Assembly: GCA_947165025.1 (NCBI GenBank)
Contig: CAMUYQ010000006.1
Location: 102,402 to 166,401 of the forward strand
Length of the DNA stretch: 64,000 nucleotides
Reading direction: 5' to 3'
From: an uncultured Lachnospiraceae bacterium
GTDB lineage: Bacteria > Bacillota > Clostridia > Lachnospirales > Lachnospiraceae
The notes below the pieces were generated by a model that did no database searches, was not told where the DNA came from, and saw only the letters and a program-made list of their open reading frames with translations. The translations under genes and the position numbers were made by a program. Shown here one piece after another: positions 31,056 to 39,272 of the stretch (position 1 is the stretch's first letter; each line of letters opens with the position of its first letter).

Positions 31056-32396
31056 TTGGATATAGATTTCGAGAAATACAACCGGGTGTACGACAAGACC
31101 TTCTTCAAGAAGCTGGGGAAGGTTGTCAACGTTGTCGGTCTTACTATCGAAAGCAACGGCCCCGAGGCGAAGCTCGACGATCTGTGCAGGATAATAATCG
31201 ATGCGGAGAATAACAGATATGTATCCGCTGAGGTCATTGGTTTCAAGGACGGCAAGACACTTCTGATGCCGTTCGAATCCACGGAAGGCATCGGATCGGG
31301 CTGCATAGTCGAGAACATGGGCTATCCGCTGTCGGTCCAGGTCGGCCCTGAACTTCTGGGACTCGCGCTTGACGGACTCGGTCATCCGATAGACGGATCC
31401 GAGGTCACATGCGCACAGAGTTATCCGATCGAGGCACCCGCCCCGGATCCCCTTAAGAGAGTGATAATAAATGAGATCCTGCCGCTCGGCGTCAAGGCTG
31501 TCGACGGGATCATGACGATAGGAAAAGGCCAGCGTATCGGCATTTTCGCCGGTTCCGGTGTCGGAAAGAGTACACTTCTCGGAATGTTTGCCAGAAACAC
31601 AAAGGCGGACATTAACGTTATCGCGCTTATCGGAGAGCGAGGCAGGGAAGTGCGCGAATTCATTGAAAGGGACCTCGGCGAGGAAGGTATGGCGCGATCG
31701 GTCGTAGTCGTTGCCACATCCGACAAGCCGGCGCTCGTGCGCCGAAAAGCAGCCCAGACCGCAACCGCGATCGCAGAGTATTTCCGCGATCAGGGTAAGG
31801 ATGTCCTTCTGATGATGGATTCCCTGACGCGATTTTCGATGGCCCAGCGCGAGATCGGGCTGGCCAGCGGCGAACCGCCCGTAACAAGGGGTTATCCGCC
31901 GAGTGTGTACGCGCAGATGCCAAAGCTCTTGGAGCGCGCAGGGTGTGATGACAAGGGCTCGATAACCGGACTGTATACGGTACTTGTCGACGGCGATGAT
32001 TTTAACGAGCCTATCACGGATACCGCAAGATCGATACTTGACGGGCATATAATGCTTGACCGTAAGCTTGCGCACAAAAATCATTATCCGGCGATCGATG
32101 TCCTCCAGAGCATTTCCCGTTGCATGAGCCAGATTGCAACGAAAGAGCACAAGGCCGTGGCAAACCGCCTCAAGACCGTGCTCGCAACATATACGGAGGC
32201 CGAGGATCTGATAAACATCGGCGCATACAAGGCAGGAGCCAATCCGAACATAGATTATTCGATCGAGAAGATCGACAAGGTCAATGAATTCCTGTGTCAG
32301 GACGTTGACAGCAGATACACGCTTGATGAGGAGATCGGCCTTCTCGAGGCGATCTTTGCGGAGGAGGGAGAGACGCAGGAACTCTCCCGGCAATAA
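31056..32396 (+). CDS. fliI: flagellum-specific ATPase FliI
   Basis: The 446-residue protein has Walker A GIFAGSGVGKSTLLGM (about residue 165) and Walker B DVLLMMDSLTRFSMAQREIGLASGEPP, and the F1-beta-like ALIGERGREV segment. It belongs to the FliI/YscN family that unfolds and feeds export substrates to the type III gate. The start is a TTG at 31056, giving MDIDFEKYN; there is only a weak AGGG upstream. Unlike most of the operon, it is followed by a 99-nt gap with palindromes before fliJ. Confidence 0.96.
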   Translation: MDIDFEKYNRVYDKTFFKKLGKVVNVVGLTIESNGPEAKLDDLCRIIIDAENNRYVSAEVIGFKDGKTLLMPFESTEGIGSGCIVENMGYPLSVQVGPELLGLALDGLGHPIDGSEVTCAQSYPIEAPAPDPLKRVIINEILPLGVKAVDGIMTIGKGQRIGIFAGSGVGKSTLLGMFARNTKADINVIALIGERGREVREFIERDLGEEGMARSVVVVATSDKPALVRRKAAQTATAIAEYFRDQGKDVLLMMDSLTRFSMAQREIGLASGEPPVTRGYPPSVYAQMPKLLERAGCDDKGSITGLYTVLVDGDDFNEPITDTARSILDGHIMLDRKLAHKNHYPAIDVLQSISRCMSQIATKEHKAVANRLKTVLATYTEAEDLINIGAYKAGANPNIDYSIEKIDKVNEFLCQDVDSRYTLDEEIGLLEAIFAEEGETQELSRQ

Positions 32397-32410
32397 GCTA
32401 AGGACGCTCG

Positions 32411-32478
32411 CCCATTTGAATTCAGCTTCGCTGAATGGGGGCTCGCGGTGTAGTCAGGGTCCCACCACCTGCGGTGGT
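32411..32478 (+). other. two intergenic palindromes between fliI and fliJ
   Basis: The first hairpin uses ATTCAGC (32420-32426) and GCTGAAT (32430-32436), with an alternative outer pairing CCCAT/ATGGG. The second uses ACCACC (32464-32469) and GGTGGT (32473-32478). Neither is followed by T-runs, so they do not look like terminators. They may be REP-like or RNA-processing elements, uncommon within this compact operon. Confidence 0.6.
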
Positions 32479-32495
32479 CCCCCTAACAACATATC

Positions 32496-32936
32496 ATGCC
32501 AAGATTCAGATACAGGATGCAGAACATCCTCAATGTAAAAGAGAAGCTCGAGACTCAGGCGAAGAACGAGTTCGCCATCGCGGCCGCAAAGGAGCGCGAG
32601 GAAGAGGAGAAGCTTAATGCCCTGAACGAGCGGCGCAACGGCTATGAGGCGCAGCTTAAGGGTCTTGTCGAGGATAAGCTTAAGGTTACGGATATCAAAG
32701 AGGCTGAAGACGCCCTTGAGATCATAAAGTATCACGTGAGGGTACAGGAGCTGAACCTTGCGGCGGCCAGGCAGGAACTGGAGGTTGCCCGTGCAAAGCT
32801 TACCGCCGCGATGCAGGACCGCAAGACCCACGAGAAGCTCAAGGAGAAGCAGTTTGAACAGTTCAAGGCCGAGGAGGCCGCGAAGGAAAGTAAAGAGATA
32901 GATGAGCTGGTAAGTTACCGGCACGGAAGGCAGTAA
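32496..32936 (+). CDS. fliJ: flagellar export chaperone FliJ
   Basis: The 146-residue protein is one long coiled coil, starting MPRFRYRMQNILNVKEKLETQAKNEFAIAA, the FliJ N-terminal pattern. It ends in a basic tail (YRHGRQ). FliJ is a gamma-subunit-like stalk of the FliI hexamer that activates the export gate. No strong ribosome binding site is seen; the start is set by the family's N-terminus. Confidence 0.9.
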   Translation: MPRFRYRMQNILNVKEKLETQAKNEFAIAAAKEREEEEKLNALNERRNGYEAQLKGLVEDKLKVTDIKEAEDALEIIKYHVRVQELNLAAARQELEVARAKLTAAMQDRKTHEKLKEKQFEQFKAEEAAKESKEIDELVSYRHGRQ

Positions 32937-32972
32937 GTGCACTCCCGTAAAAAAATAATGAGGTAGATTTCT

Positions 32973-33833
32973 ATGGCAGACGTAGAAGAGGGTCAGGAGC
33001 TCTCCGAAAAGGAAAGAAAGAAAAAAGAGAAGGAAGAGAAGAAGGCGGCCAAGACAGCAGGCAAGGTGTTTGACGGGCTTGCGACCGACGGAGGCGCTGT
33101 CTACGCGGATATCGATGATGAGGACGAAGGGTTTTCGCCCTCCGTATTTCTTATTGTCCTTTTGATAATAATCATCTGGATCGCGATACTTGCGCTTCTC
33201 GTAAAGCTTGATATAGGCGGATTCGGCTCGAGCGTGCTGCGTCCGATCCTTAAGGACGTGCCGGTTATCAACAGGATCCTTCCGGCGCCTTCACAGACCG
33301 AGGAGTATGTGGGAGAATTCGATAATCTGCCCGATGCGCTCGCCGAAATAGAGCGCCTTAACAAGCAGATAGAGGACCTCAAATCCGAACTTGCGAACGG
33401 CGATGGCGCTGAATCCGAGGAGATCAAGGCTCTTAAGGAAGAGATCGTGCGCCTTCGTACATTTGAGGACAGTCAGGTCGAATTCCAGAAGCTCAAGACC
33501 GAATTCTACGAAGAGGTCGTATTCTCCGACAAAGCGCCTGATATAGAGCAGTACAAGACTTATTACGAGCAGATAGATCCGGATAACGCCGAATACCTGT
33601 ACAAGCAGGTCGTCCAGCAGATGGAGACCGATGCGATCATGGATGATTACATCAAGATGTACAGCGAGATGAAGCCTAAGCAGGCTGCAGCTATCTTTGA
33701 TAAGATGGGTGATAATCTGGATCTCGTTGCCAAGATTCTGCAACGCATGGATAAGAATGCTGCTTCTAAGATACTTCAGGTAATGGACAAAGATATAGCA
33801 GCGCGCCTGACCAAAATAATGGATCCGGAATAA
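32973..33833 (+). CDS. YlxF/MotE-like flagellar protein
   Basis: The 286-residue protein has a Lys/Glu-rich N-terminus and one membrane helix (about residues 54-76, VFLIVLLIIIIWIAILALLV). A coiled coil follows at about residues 120-165. The C-terminal MgtE-N/MotE-like domain contains MKPKQAAAIFDKMGDNLDLVAKILQRMDKNAASKILQVMD. In Bacillus the gene between fliJ and fliK is ylxF; MotE relatives chaperone stator or motor parts in other bacteria. Position and domain agree; exact role is unproven. Confidence 0.82.
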   Translation: MADVEEGQELSEKERKKKEKEEKKAAKTAGKVFDGLATDGGAVYADIDDEDEGFSPSVFLIVLLIIIIWIAILALLVKLDIGGFGSSVLRPILKDVPVINRILPAPSQTEEYVGEFDNLPDALAEIERLNKQIEDLKSELANGDGAESEEIKALKEEIVRLRTFEDSQVEFQKLKTEFYEEVVFSDKAPDIEQYKTYYEQIDPDNAEYLYKQVVQQMETDAIMDDYIKMYSEMKPKQAAAIFDKMGDNLDLVAKILQRMDKNAASKILQVMDKDIAARLTKIMDPE

Positions 33834-33842
33834 AAAAAGGGT

Positions 33843-33869
33843 TAAGATTTTCCCTCTCAGGGTCGATAT
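33843..33869 (+). promoter_or_regulatory. sigma-28-like promoter upstream of fliK
   Basis: TAAGATTT (33843-33850), 11-nt spacer, GTCGATAT (33862-33869): six of eight matches to both the -35 and the -10 sigma-28 consensus with exact spacing. It lies about 50 nt before fliK in the 86-nt gap after the ylxF-like gene. It would let FliA boost hook-length control and downstream genes late in assembly. Confidence 0.55.
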
Positions 33870-33919
33870 AGTATGTGAGTGTTAACGCACCTTGAAAACT
33901 GAAGAGAGGAGGATGGAAG

Positions 33920-35482
33920 ATGGCAAACACTACCGTAACAAAAGTAAGCGAGCTGTTGCTTACGAATGTTACCACCGGTGCAAAAGCCGGTGACCAGAGG
34001 GTTTCCGAATCTTCGGGTTTTTCAGAGGTCATGAAGGGCGCAAAGGACGGAGTGTCCAAGACAGAACCTGTGAAGAACGATGACGGCACAAAAGCTTCAA
34101 GAACAGTCGTCGAAACGCCGAAGAGCAAGGAGATCAAAGCCGAGGATACGGTAAAGCGCGATCCCGTCGGTAACAAAGACGACATGAAAGCACTTACCGA
34201 AGATGTTGCCGAAGAAGTTTCCGAGATCACAAACAAGATCAGGGAAGTTCTGGATGTCACAGATGAAGACATCGAAGCAGCAATGGAAGTTCTCGGGATA
34301 ACAGCTGCATCGCTCATCGATCCCATGACTGTCAAGGACCTGTGCATGGAGATCACGGGAACACCCGATTCGATCTCACTTCTGACAAACGCAGAACTTT
34401 ATGACAGTATCAAGGAGATCGTACAGACAGCAGAAGATGCAGTCGCAAACCTAACCGCACAGTTTGATCTTTCAGCAGATCAGGCACAAAACATATTCAA
34501 GGACGAATCTTTTAAAGATGCGGTCGAAGATGTACTTTCAATTCTTCAGAACAGATCACAGGCAGATGAGCTTACAACAAATGAAGCAGCCGGTCTTCAG
34601 ATCACTGAGATCGACGATCAGATGCCAAAATCAGACACGGATGTCGAAACAGGAGCGATAGCTGGTGAGGCAGTCGCAGAAAAATCAAATACAGATACAA
34701 ACGTAGCGCAGACGGATGCAAAAGCACCGACGGTTACGGTTGAGGTTAACAGGGAAGATGATGCAAAGCCCGTTACAGAAGCTGTAGCATCAAATGACCC
34801 GCTGGCAAGACAGGCAGTCGGAACGGAAACGTTCAAGCCGGTCGCAAAGAGCGAAGAGTCAAACCTTAAAGGCAACAACGAAGGTTTTGAACACGCTTCA
34901 AGATTTGCGGATGCACAGGCAGCGGCAGCACCCCAGCAGACAACGGTTGTACAGACCGAAGTCAACAACCTCGGACAGGTGGTCGAAACGGTAACGACCT
35001 ACGCAAATGAGCAGGCCAACTCGATAATGAGTCAGGTAACCGAATCGATCAGAGTCAACTACACGGCGGACATGACCTCGATGGAGATGCAGCTTCACCC
35101 CGCATCACTCGGAACGGTGAACATGCACATAGCATCGACAGGCGGAGTCGTAACAGCACAGATCCTTGTTGAGAACGAGGCGGTAAAGGCGGCACTTGAG
35201 AGCCAGCTGATAGCCCTTCAGCAGACATTCGACGAGGCAGGGACGAAAGTCGAAGCGGTTGAAGTAGCAGTTGCAAACTACGATCTTAACAAAGGAGGCA
35301 GTTCCGAAACAGGCAGCAATTCTGAAGAACAGAATCAGGCAAGGGCCGGAAGAGTTGGAACAAGACGCCGTATCAATCTTAACGATCTTGAAGAAGGCGA
35401 TATCGAAGAGCTTGATGAAGAGGAAAAGCTTGCAGCCGACATGATGGCAAGATCAGGTAACACGATGGATTACAAAGCATAG
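33920..35482 (+). CDS. fliK: flagellar hook-length control protein FliK
   Basis: The 520-residue protein has a long, poorly conserved acidic N-terminal and middle part. The conserved C-terminal FliK domain (about residues 375-460) contains MEMQLHPASLGTVNMHI and VVTAQILVENEAVKAALESQLIALQ. FliK measures hook length and switches export specificity through FlhB. Ribosome binding site GAGGAGGA. The N-terminal region is low in complexity, as is usual in the family. Confidence 0.92.
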   Translation: MANTTVTKVSELLLTNVTTGAKAGDQRVSESSGFSEVMKGAKDGVSKTEPVKNDDGTKASRTVVETPKSKEIKAEDTVKRDPVGNKDDMKALTEDVAEEVSEITNKIREVLDVTDEDIEAAMEVLGITAASLIDPMTVKDLCMEITGTPDSISLLTNAELYDSIKEIVQTAEDAVANLTAQFDLSADQAQNIFKDESFKDAVEDVLSILQNRSQADELTTNEAAGLQITEIDDQMPKSDTDVETGAIAGEAVAEKSNTDTNVAQTDAKAPTVTVEVNREDDAKPVTEAVASNDPLARQAVGTETFKPVAKSEESNLKGNNEGFEHASRFADAQAAAAPQQTTVVQTEVNNLGQVVETVTTYANEQANSIMSQVTESIRVNYTADMTSMEMQLHPASLGTVNMHIASTGGVVTAQILVENEAVKAALESQLIALQQTFDEAGTKVEAVEVAVANYDLNKGGSSETGSNSEEQNQARAGRVGTRRRINLNDLEEGDIEELDEEEKLAADMMARSGNTMDYKA

Positions 35483-35497
35483 TAAAGGAGACAGCCT

Positions 35498-36175
35498 ATG
35501 TCAACAGTAGCAAACATAGTAAACGGAGAGATCCAGAAGAACGGTGTTTCTGCTGCCGAAGCCAAGAACAACACATCGGCAAAGTCGGGCGATCTTGACA
35601 AGGAAGCGTTCCTTCAGCTCCTCGTTACACAGATGAAGTACCAGGATCCTCTGGAGCCTACGGACAACACCGAGTACGTTTCACAGCTCGCTACATTCTC
35701 GGAACTCGAGCAGATGACAAACCTCGTTGCTTCATCAGATCTTACAAGAGCATCACAGCTCGTAGGACAGTACGTAACGGTCAAGGAGAAGAACGAGACG
35801 ACCGGTGAAGAGAGAATAGTCGGTGGCAAGGTTGATTACGTAACGGTTGAGAACGGTAAGGGATATCTCAACATCGGCGATTCCAAGTACTCGATAGATG
35901 ATCTTGATTCAGTCGTTGACGAGAAGTACTTAAACGCTTACAACCTTGCAGAAAGTTTCATGAGCAGTCTTAACAGCCTTCCGACACTTGCACAGCTCAC
36001 AACGAGCTACAGGGATGTGATCGATAACCTTTCAGCAGTGCTCGGCGATATGTCAAATTACGAAAGAGGATTCTTATCGGCAACGGCGATCGCAGACTTC
36101 AACAAGTACAAAGAGAGAATGGCTGAACTCGTTCACGTAGAGGAAGCAGAAGCGGCAGCATCAGCAGACGAGTAA
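35498..36175 (+). CDS. flgD: flagellar hook assembly scaffold FlgD
   Basis: The 225-residue protein contains the FlgD core: LDKEAFLQLLVTQMKYQDPLEPTDNTEYVSQLATFSELEQM (about residues 30-71). It continues with ASQLVGQYVTVKEK and a short Ala/Glu-rich tail. FlgD caps the growing hook and is needed for FlgE polymerisation. Directly after fliK, as in Bacillus. Confidence 0.95.
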   Translation: MSTVANIVNGEIQKNGVSAAEAKNNTSAKSGDLDKEAFLQLLVTQMKYQDPLEPTDNTEYVSQLATFSELEQMTNLVASSDLTRASQLVGQYVTVKEKNETTGEERIVGGKVDYVTVENGKGYLNIGDSKYSIDDLDSVVDEKYLNAYNLAESFMSSLNSLPTLAQLTTSYRDVIDNLSAVLGDMSNYERGFLSATAIADFNKYKERMAELVHVEEAEAAASADE

Positions 36176-36205
36176 ATACAAATGTTCAGATAAGGAGGCC
36201 GAAAT

Positions 36206-36598
36206 ATGAAGATATTAAACGGACAATTCCCCTCCATCGAACAGGCAGCAAGCGAGTATTTAGACAACAGCCGCAGCAGCGAAGCCGCACCGCAGGCGCG
36301 AAAATCATTTGCCAGCGTTTTCGAAGAGAAAAAGAACGAAACCGCAGAACTGAAGTTTTCAAAACACGCGGCAAACAGATTATCCGAGAGAAACATAGAA
36401 TTATCGGACAAGATGATAGACAGGCTGAGCGCAGGGATGCAGGCTGCAGGACAGAAGGGAATTAACGAATCACTGGTAATGGTCGACCAGTTCGCATTCA
36501 TAGTAAATGTGAAGAATCAGACCGTGATAACGGCTCTTGATAAGGATGATTCAAACGGAAACGTTTTCACGAACATTGACGGAGCAGTGATAGCTTAG
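36206..36598 (+). CDS. TIGR02530-family flagellar operon protein
   Basis: The 130-residue protein contains FSKHAANRLSERNIELSDKMIDRLSAGMQAAGQKG followed by ESLVMVDQFAFIVNVKNQTVITALD, the pattern of a small conserved protein encoded between flgD and flgE in many Gram-positive flagellar operons. Its molecular function is not established. An AAGGAGG site precedes it. The following 88 nt hold a weak GGGATC/GATCCC dyad and the ribosome binding site of flgE. Confidence 0.85.
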   Translation: MKILNGQFPSIEQAASEYLDNSRSSEAAPQARKSFASVFEEKKNETAELKFSKHAANRLSERNIELSDKMIDRLSAGMQAAGQKGINESLVMVDQFAFIVNVKNQTVITALDKDDSNGNVFTNIDGAVIA

Positions 36599-36686
36599 GA
36601 ACATATAAACGGGATCGGACCTCACGGAGATCCCTCCGCAAGCCCCGAATGACAGAAGGGCAACAGGCTAAGGAGGTAAATGCCTT

Positions 36687-38267
36687 ATGATGAGATCACT
36701 TTTTTCAGGTGTTGCAGGTCTTAAGACTCACCAGACCAAGATGGACGTTATCGGTAACAATATCGCGAACGTTAACACCGTAGCATACAAGTCACAGAAT
36801 GTTACTTTCCAGGAACTCATGTACCAGACAACACAGTCGGCATCTGCTGCAAATGCAGAAACAGGACGAGGCGGTATTAACGCCAAGCAGATCGGTCTTG
36901 GCGTTCAGACAGGTGCGATCAATGCAAACATCACTACATCAGGTGCTTCACAGACAACGGGTAACCCGTTCGACGTACAGATCAAGGGCGACAGCTTCTT
37001 TATCGTAAGCGACGGTTCAAACAACTACTTCACACGTGCGGGTGCTTTCTATGTTGACGGAGCGGGAAACCTTGCAATGACATCAAACGGTTATACCGTT
37101 ATGGGTTGGCAGGAAGACCCCAACAGACCCGGAACCATCATCAAGAACACTGTATCGGCGCTTAAGATAATGAGCCCCGAGAACAGGGTATCAGAGCCTG
37201 AGCAGACGACTCAGACATATCTTTCAGGCGTTATTGATAAGAATAGCACACAGCTTTCATCCGACAGCGGACTTATCGTAAATATCAGTCTCTATGACAA
37301 TCTCGGTTACAGCTATATCGCAAAGTTTACAATAAAGGATTACACATCTACATATGTGGATAAAACGTCAGATATTCCTGATGGGGGACCGGTTGATGGT
37401 TACTACACAAAAGATACTGACGGCAAATATCATCCCGCAACTGGAACCAAACAGGCAAGTACGCCGTATTACAAGAGAAATGATACTAAGATTGGCGAGG
37501 GTAAATTCAGGTTTGAACCCACGGATCTTGTTGATTCAAACGGATTCAGCCTTATGCATTCAAAGGATGAAAAGGGATACGAGAAGAACGGTTATGATGC
37601 TGAGGGAGGCCCTGGAGAAGGTGCAACATCAGGATGGCCAAAGACAATGACGCTTAAACCTGAACCTACAGATACTGAGCCCGGTAATCTTACGTATGAT
37701 CCTACGACAGGTAAGAATACAAACTTTACTGGAACGATTGAAAATCCGTTTAAGATTGAAATCGGTTTAATAGAGGGTTTCTCCGGTACAGCTGCAAACC
37801 CGATCGAATTAAGGGTTGGCACATCAACAATGTATGATAACAAGGGTACATCAACGGTCAAGGGTAATGCCGGTGACTATGACGGAAACTACGCAGGACG
37901 TAAGGTTGGTGAGATGAGCGGTGTTGCAATAGGACAGGATGGTAAGATCACTGCCACATACGATAACGGAACTTCAAAACTTCTCGGACAGATCGCAGTT
38001 GCAAACTTTGCGAACCCGTCAGGTCTTGAGAAGATCGGAGATAACCTCTACCAGTCAACACCCAACTCGGGAGCATTTGATGGTATCGGTGAAGATATCA
38101 CGGCAGGGAGCGGATCACTTTCAACAGGTGTTCTCGAAATGTCAAACGTTGACCTTTCGGCAGAGTTTACTGATATGATCACAACACAGCGTGGATTCCA
38201 GGCAAACAGCCGTATAATCACGGTTTCCGACTCCATGCTTGAGGAACTGACAAACCTTAAGAGATAA
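36687..38267 (+). CDS. flgE: flagellar hook protein FlgE
   Basis: The 526-residue protein has the rod/hook N-terminal motif MRSLFSGVAGLKTHQTKMDVIGNNIANVNTVAYKSQ. It has the FlgE-type DVQIKGDSFFIVSDG region and the C-terminal LEMSNVDLSAEFTDMITTQRGFQANSRIITVSDSMLEEL. The middle (about residues 215-330) is an enlarged variable domain with Gly/Lys/Thr-rich loops, probably surface-exposed. FlgE polymerises into the hook under control of FlgD and FliK. Either of two adjacent ATGs could start it. Confidence 0.94.
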   Translation: MMRSLFSGVAGLKTHQTKMDVIGNNIANVNTVAYKSQNVTFQELMYQTTQSASAANAETGRGGINAKQIGLGVQTGAINANITTSGASQTTGNPFDVQIKGDSFFIVSDGSNNYFTRAGAFYVDGAGNLAMTSNGYTVMGWQEDPNRPGTIIKNTVSALKIMSPENRVSEPEQTTQTYLSGVIDKNSTQLSSDSGLIVNISLYDNLGYSYIAKFTIKDYTSTYVDKTSDIPDGGPVDGYYTKDTDGKYHPATGTKQASTPYYKRNDTKIGEGKFRFEPTDLVDSNGFSLMHSKDEKGYEKNGYDAEGGPGEGATSGWPKTMTLKPEPTDTEPGNLTYDPTTGKNTNFTGTIENPFKIEIGLIEGFSGTAANPIELRVGTSTMYDNKGTSTVKGNAGDYDGNYAGRKVGEMSGVAIGQDGKITATYDNGTSKLLGQIAVANFANPSGLEKIGDNLYQSTPNSGAFDGIGEDITAGSGSLSTGVLEMSNVDLSAEFTDMITTQRGFQANSRIITVSDSMLEELTNLKR

Positions 38268-38289
38268 TCAGTAGTTCCTTTATGATCTT

Positions 38290-38318
38290 GGGATGCGTGC
38301 GGAGCACGCATCCCTTTT
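38290..38318 (+). terminator. hairpin terminator after flgE
   Basis: GGGATGCGTGC (38290-38300) pairs perfectly with GCACGCATCCC (38304-38314) around a 3-nt loop and is followed by TTTT. The short T-run suggests partial termination inside the motility cluster. Confidence 0.75.
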
Positions 38319-38340
38319 GAACCCTTGGTATATTTAATAA

Positions 38341-38369
38341 TAGACATTTACATAAAATCATAGTAAAAT
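38341..38369 (+). promoter_or_regulatory. sigma-A promoter upstream of motA
   Basis: TAGACA (38341-38346), 17-nt spacer, TAAAAT (38364-38369), each one mismatch from consensus. It restarts transcription just after the flgE terminator, so the stator/switch/export/chemotaxis half can be transcribed separately. Confidence 0.7.
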
Positions 38370-38406
38370 AACTATGTGCGTTTAAATGCAAAAAGGAGGG
38401 GCCCGC

Positions 38407-38484
38407 TTGCGGGAAGATTCCTTATTGCCGACCCGCGGAGCAGTACTAAATAATTATTTGGATGGTGTAGTAAGTTGGATTTAG
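38407..38484 (+). CDS. possible 25-residue leader peptide overlapping motA
   Basis: A TTG codon (38407-38409) lies 6-7 nt after AAGGAGGG, the only strong ribosome binding site in the region. It opens a 25-codon frame that stops at TAG 38482-38484, overlapping the motA TTG start (38475) by 10 nt. motA itself lacks a strong ribosome binding site. Translation of the leader would bring ribosomes to motA. No homologues can be assessed here. Confidence 0.4.
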   Translation: MREDSLLPTRGAVLNNYLDGVVSWI

Positions 38485-39272
38485 CAACCTTAATAGGCGT
38501 AGTTGCCGGTCTGGCATTCATGTTCGTGTCCATTCTTCTTGGACAGGACGGAGCCGGCGGTATCAAATATTTCCTTGATGCGCCCTCTGCCATGATCACA
38601 TTTGGTGGAGCTTTTGCTGCCATATTCGGCGGTACGAGTATCAAGGATTTTGTTGGCGGATTAAAGAGTGCGAAGATCGCTTTCATGCACGGAAGCGAGG
38701 ATCCCGGCGCTATCATACAGAAGATCATAGATCTTTCTAACGTTGCACGTAAGGAAGGACTGCTCTCTCTCGAAGAAGCAGCCTCAGGTCTTGATGATGT
38801 CTTTCTTCAGAAGGGCGTCATGCTCATCGTCGACGGGACGGATCCCGACCTTGTAAGAGGAATACTTGAAACGGAGCTTATCAGTATCGATGAGCGCCAT
38901 AAGACTAATATCAGCTTCTGGGAAGATCTTGGAGGCATGGGTCCTGCATGGGGTATGATCGGTACCCTCCTGGGACTCGTTATGATGCTTTATCACATGG
39001 ATGATGTTGCGGCTCTCGGACCGAATATGGCCGTTGCCCTCATCACCACGTTCTACGGTTCGGTTCTTGCGAACTGGATATGTGCACCTTTTGCTTCAAA
39101 GCTCAAGAAGGTAAACGGTGCCGAAATGAAGGTCAAGGAAATAACGATCGAAGGTCTTTTATCAATACAGGCCGGCGAGAACCCAAGAGTTATCGAGGAA
39201 AAACTGAAGTCGTTCCTGGCGCCGGGTGATCGCGGATCAAGCAGCGGCGAAGAAGGGGGAGGCGAAGAGTAG
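38475..39272 (+). CDS. motA: flagellar stator protein MotA
   Basis: The 265-residue protein has four membrane segments and the MotA signature DLATLIGVVAGLAFMFVSILLG, PSAMITFGGAFAAIFGG, WGMIGTLLGLVMML and ALITTFYGSVLANWICAPFASKLK. Cytoplasmic Arg/Glu residues that contact FliG lie in the central loop. The start is TTG, with no good ribosome binding site of its own (see the leader ORF). MotA and MotB form the ion channel of the motor. Its stop region overlaps the GTG of motB. Confidence 0.95.
   Translation: MDLATLIGVVAGLAFMFVSILLGQDGAGGIKYFLDAPSAMITFGGAFAAIFGGTSIKDFVGGLKSAKIAFMHGSEDPGAIIQKIIDLSNVARKEGLLSLEEAASGLDDVFLQKGVMLIVDGTDPDLVRGILETELISIDERHKTNISFWEDLGGMGPAWGMIGTLLGLVMMLYHMDDVAALGPNMAVALITTFYGSVLANWICAPFASKLKKVNGAEMKVKEITIEGLLSIQAGENPRVIEEKLKSFLAPGDRGSSSGEEGGGEE

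Noticed and set aside
31008..32393. 461-codon minus-strand ORF opposite fliI
   Set aside because: fliI is strongly conserved on the + strand; the antisense frame is open by codon bias only.
32435..32617. 60-codon + strand ORF across the fliI-fliJ gap
   Set aside because: It runs through the palindromes and out of frame into fliJ; no domain, and composition is that of a chance frame.
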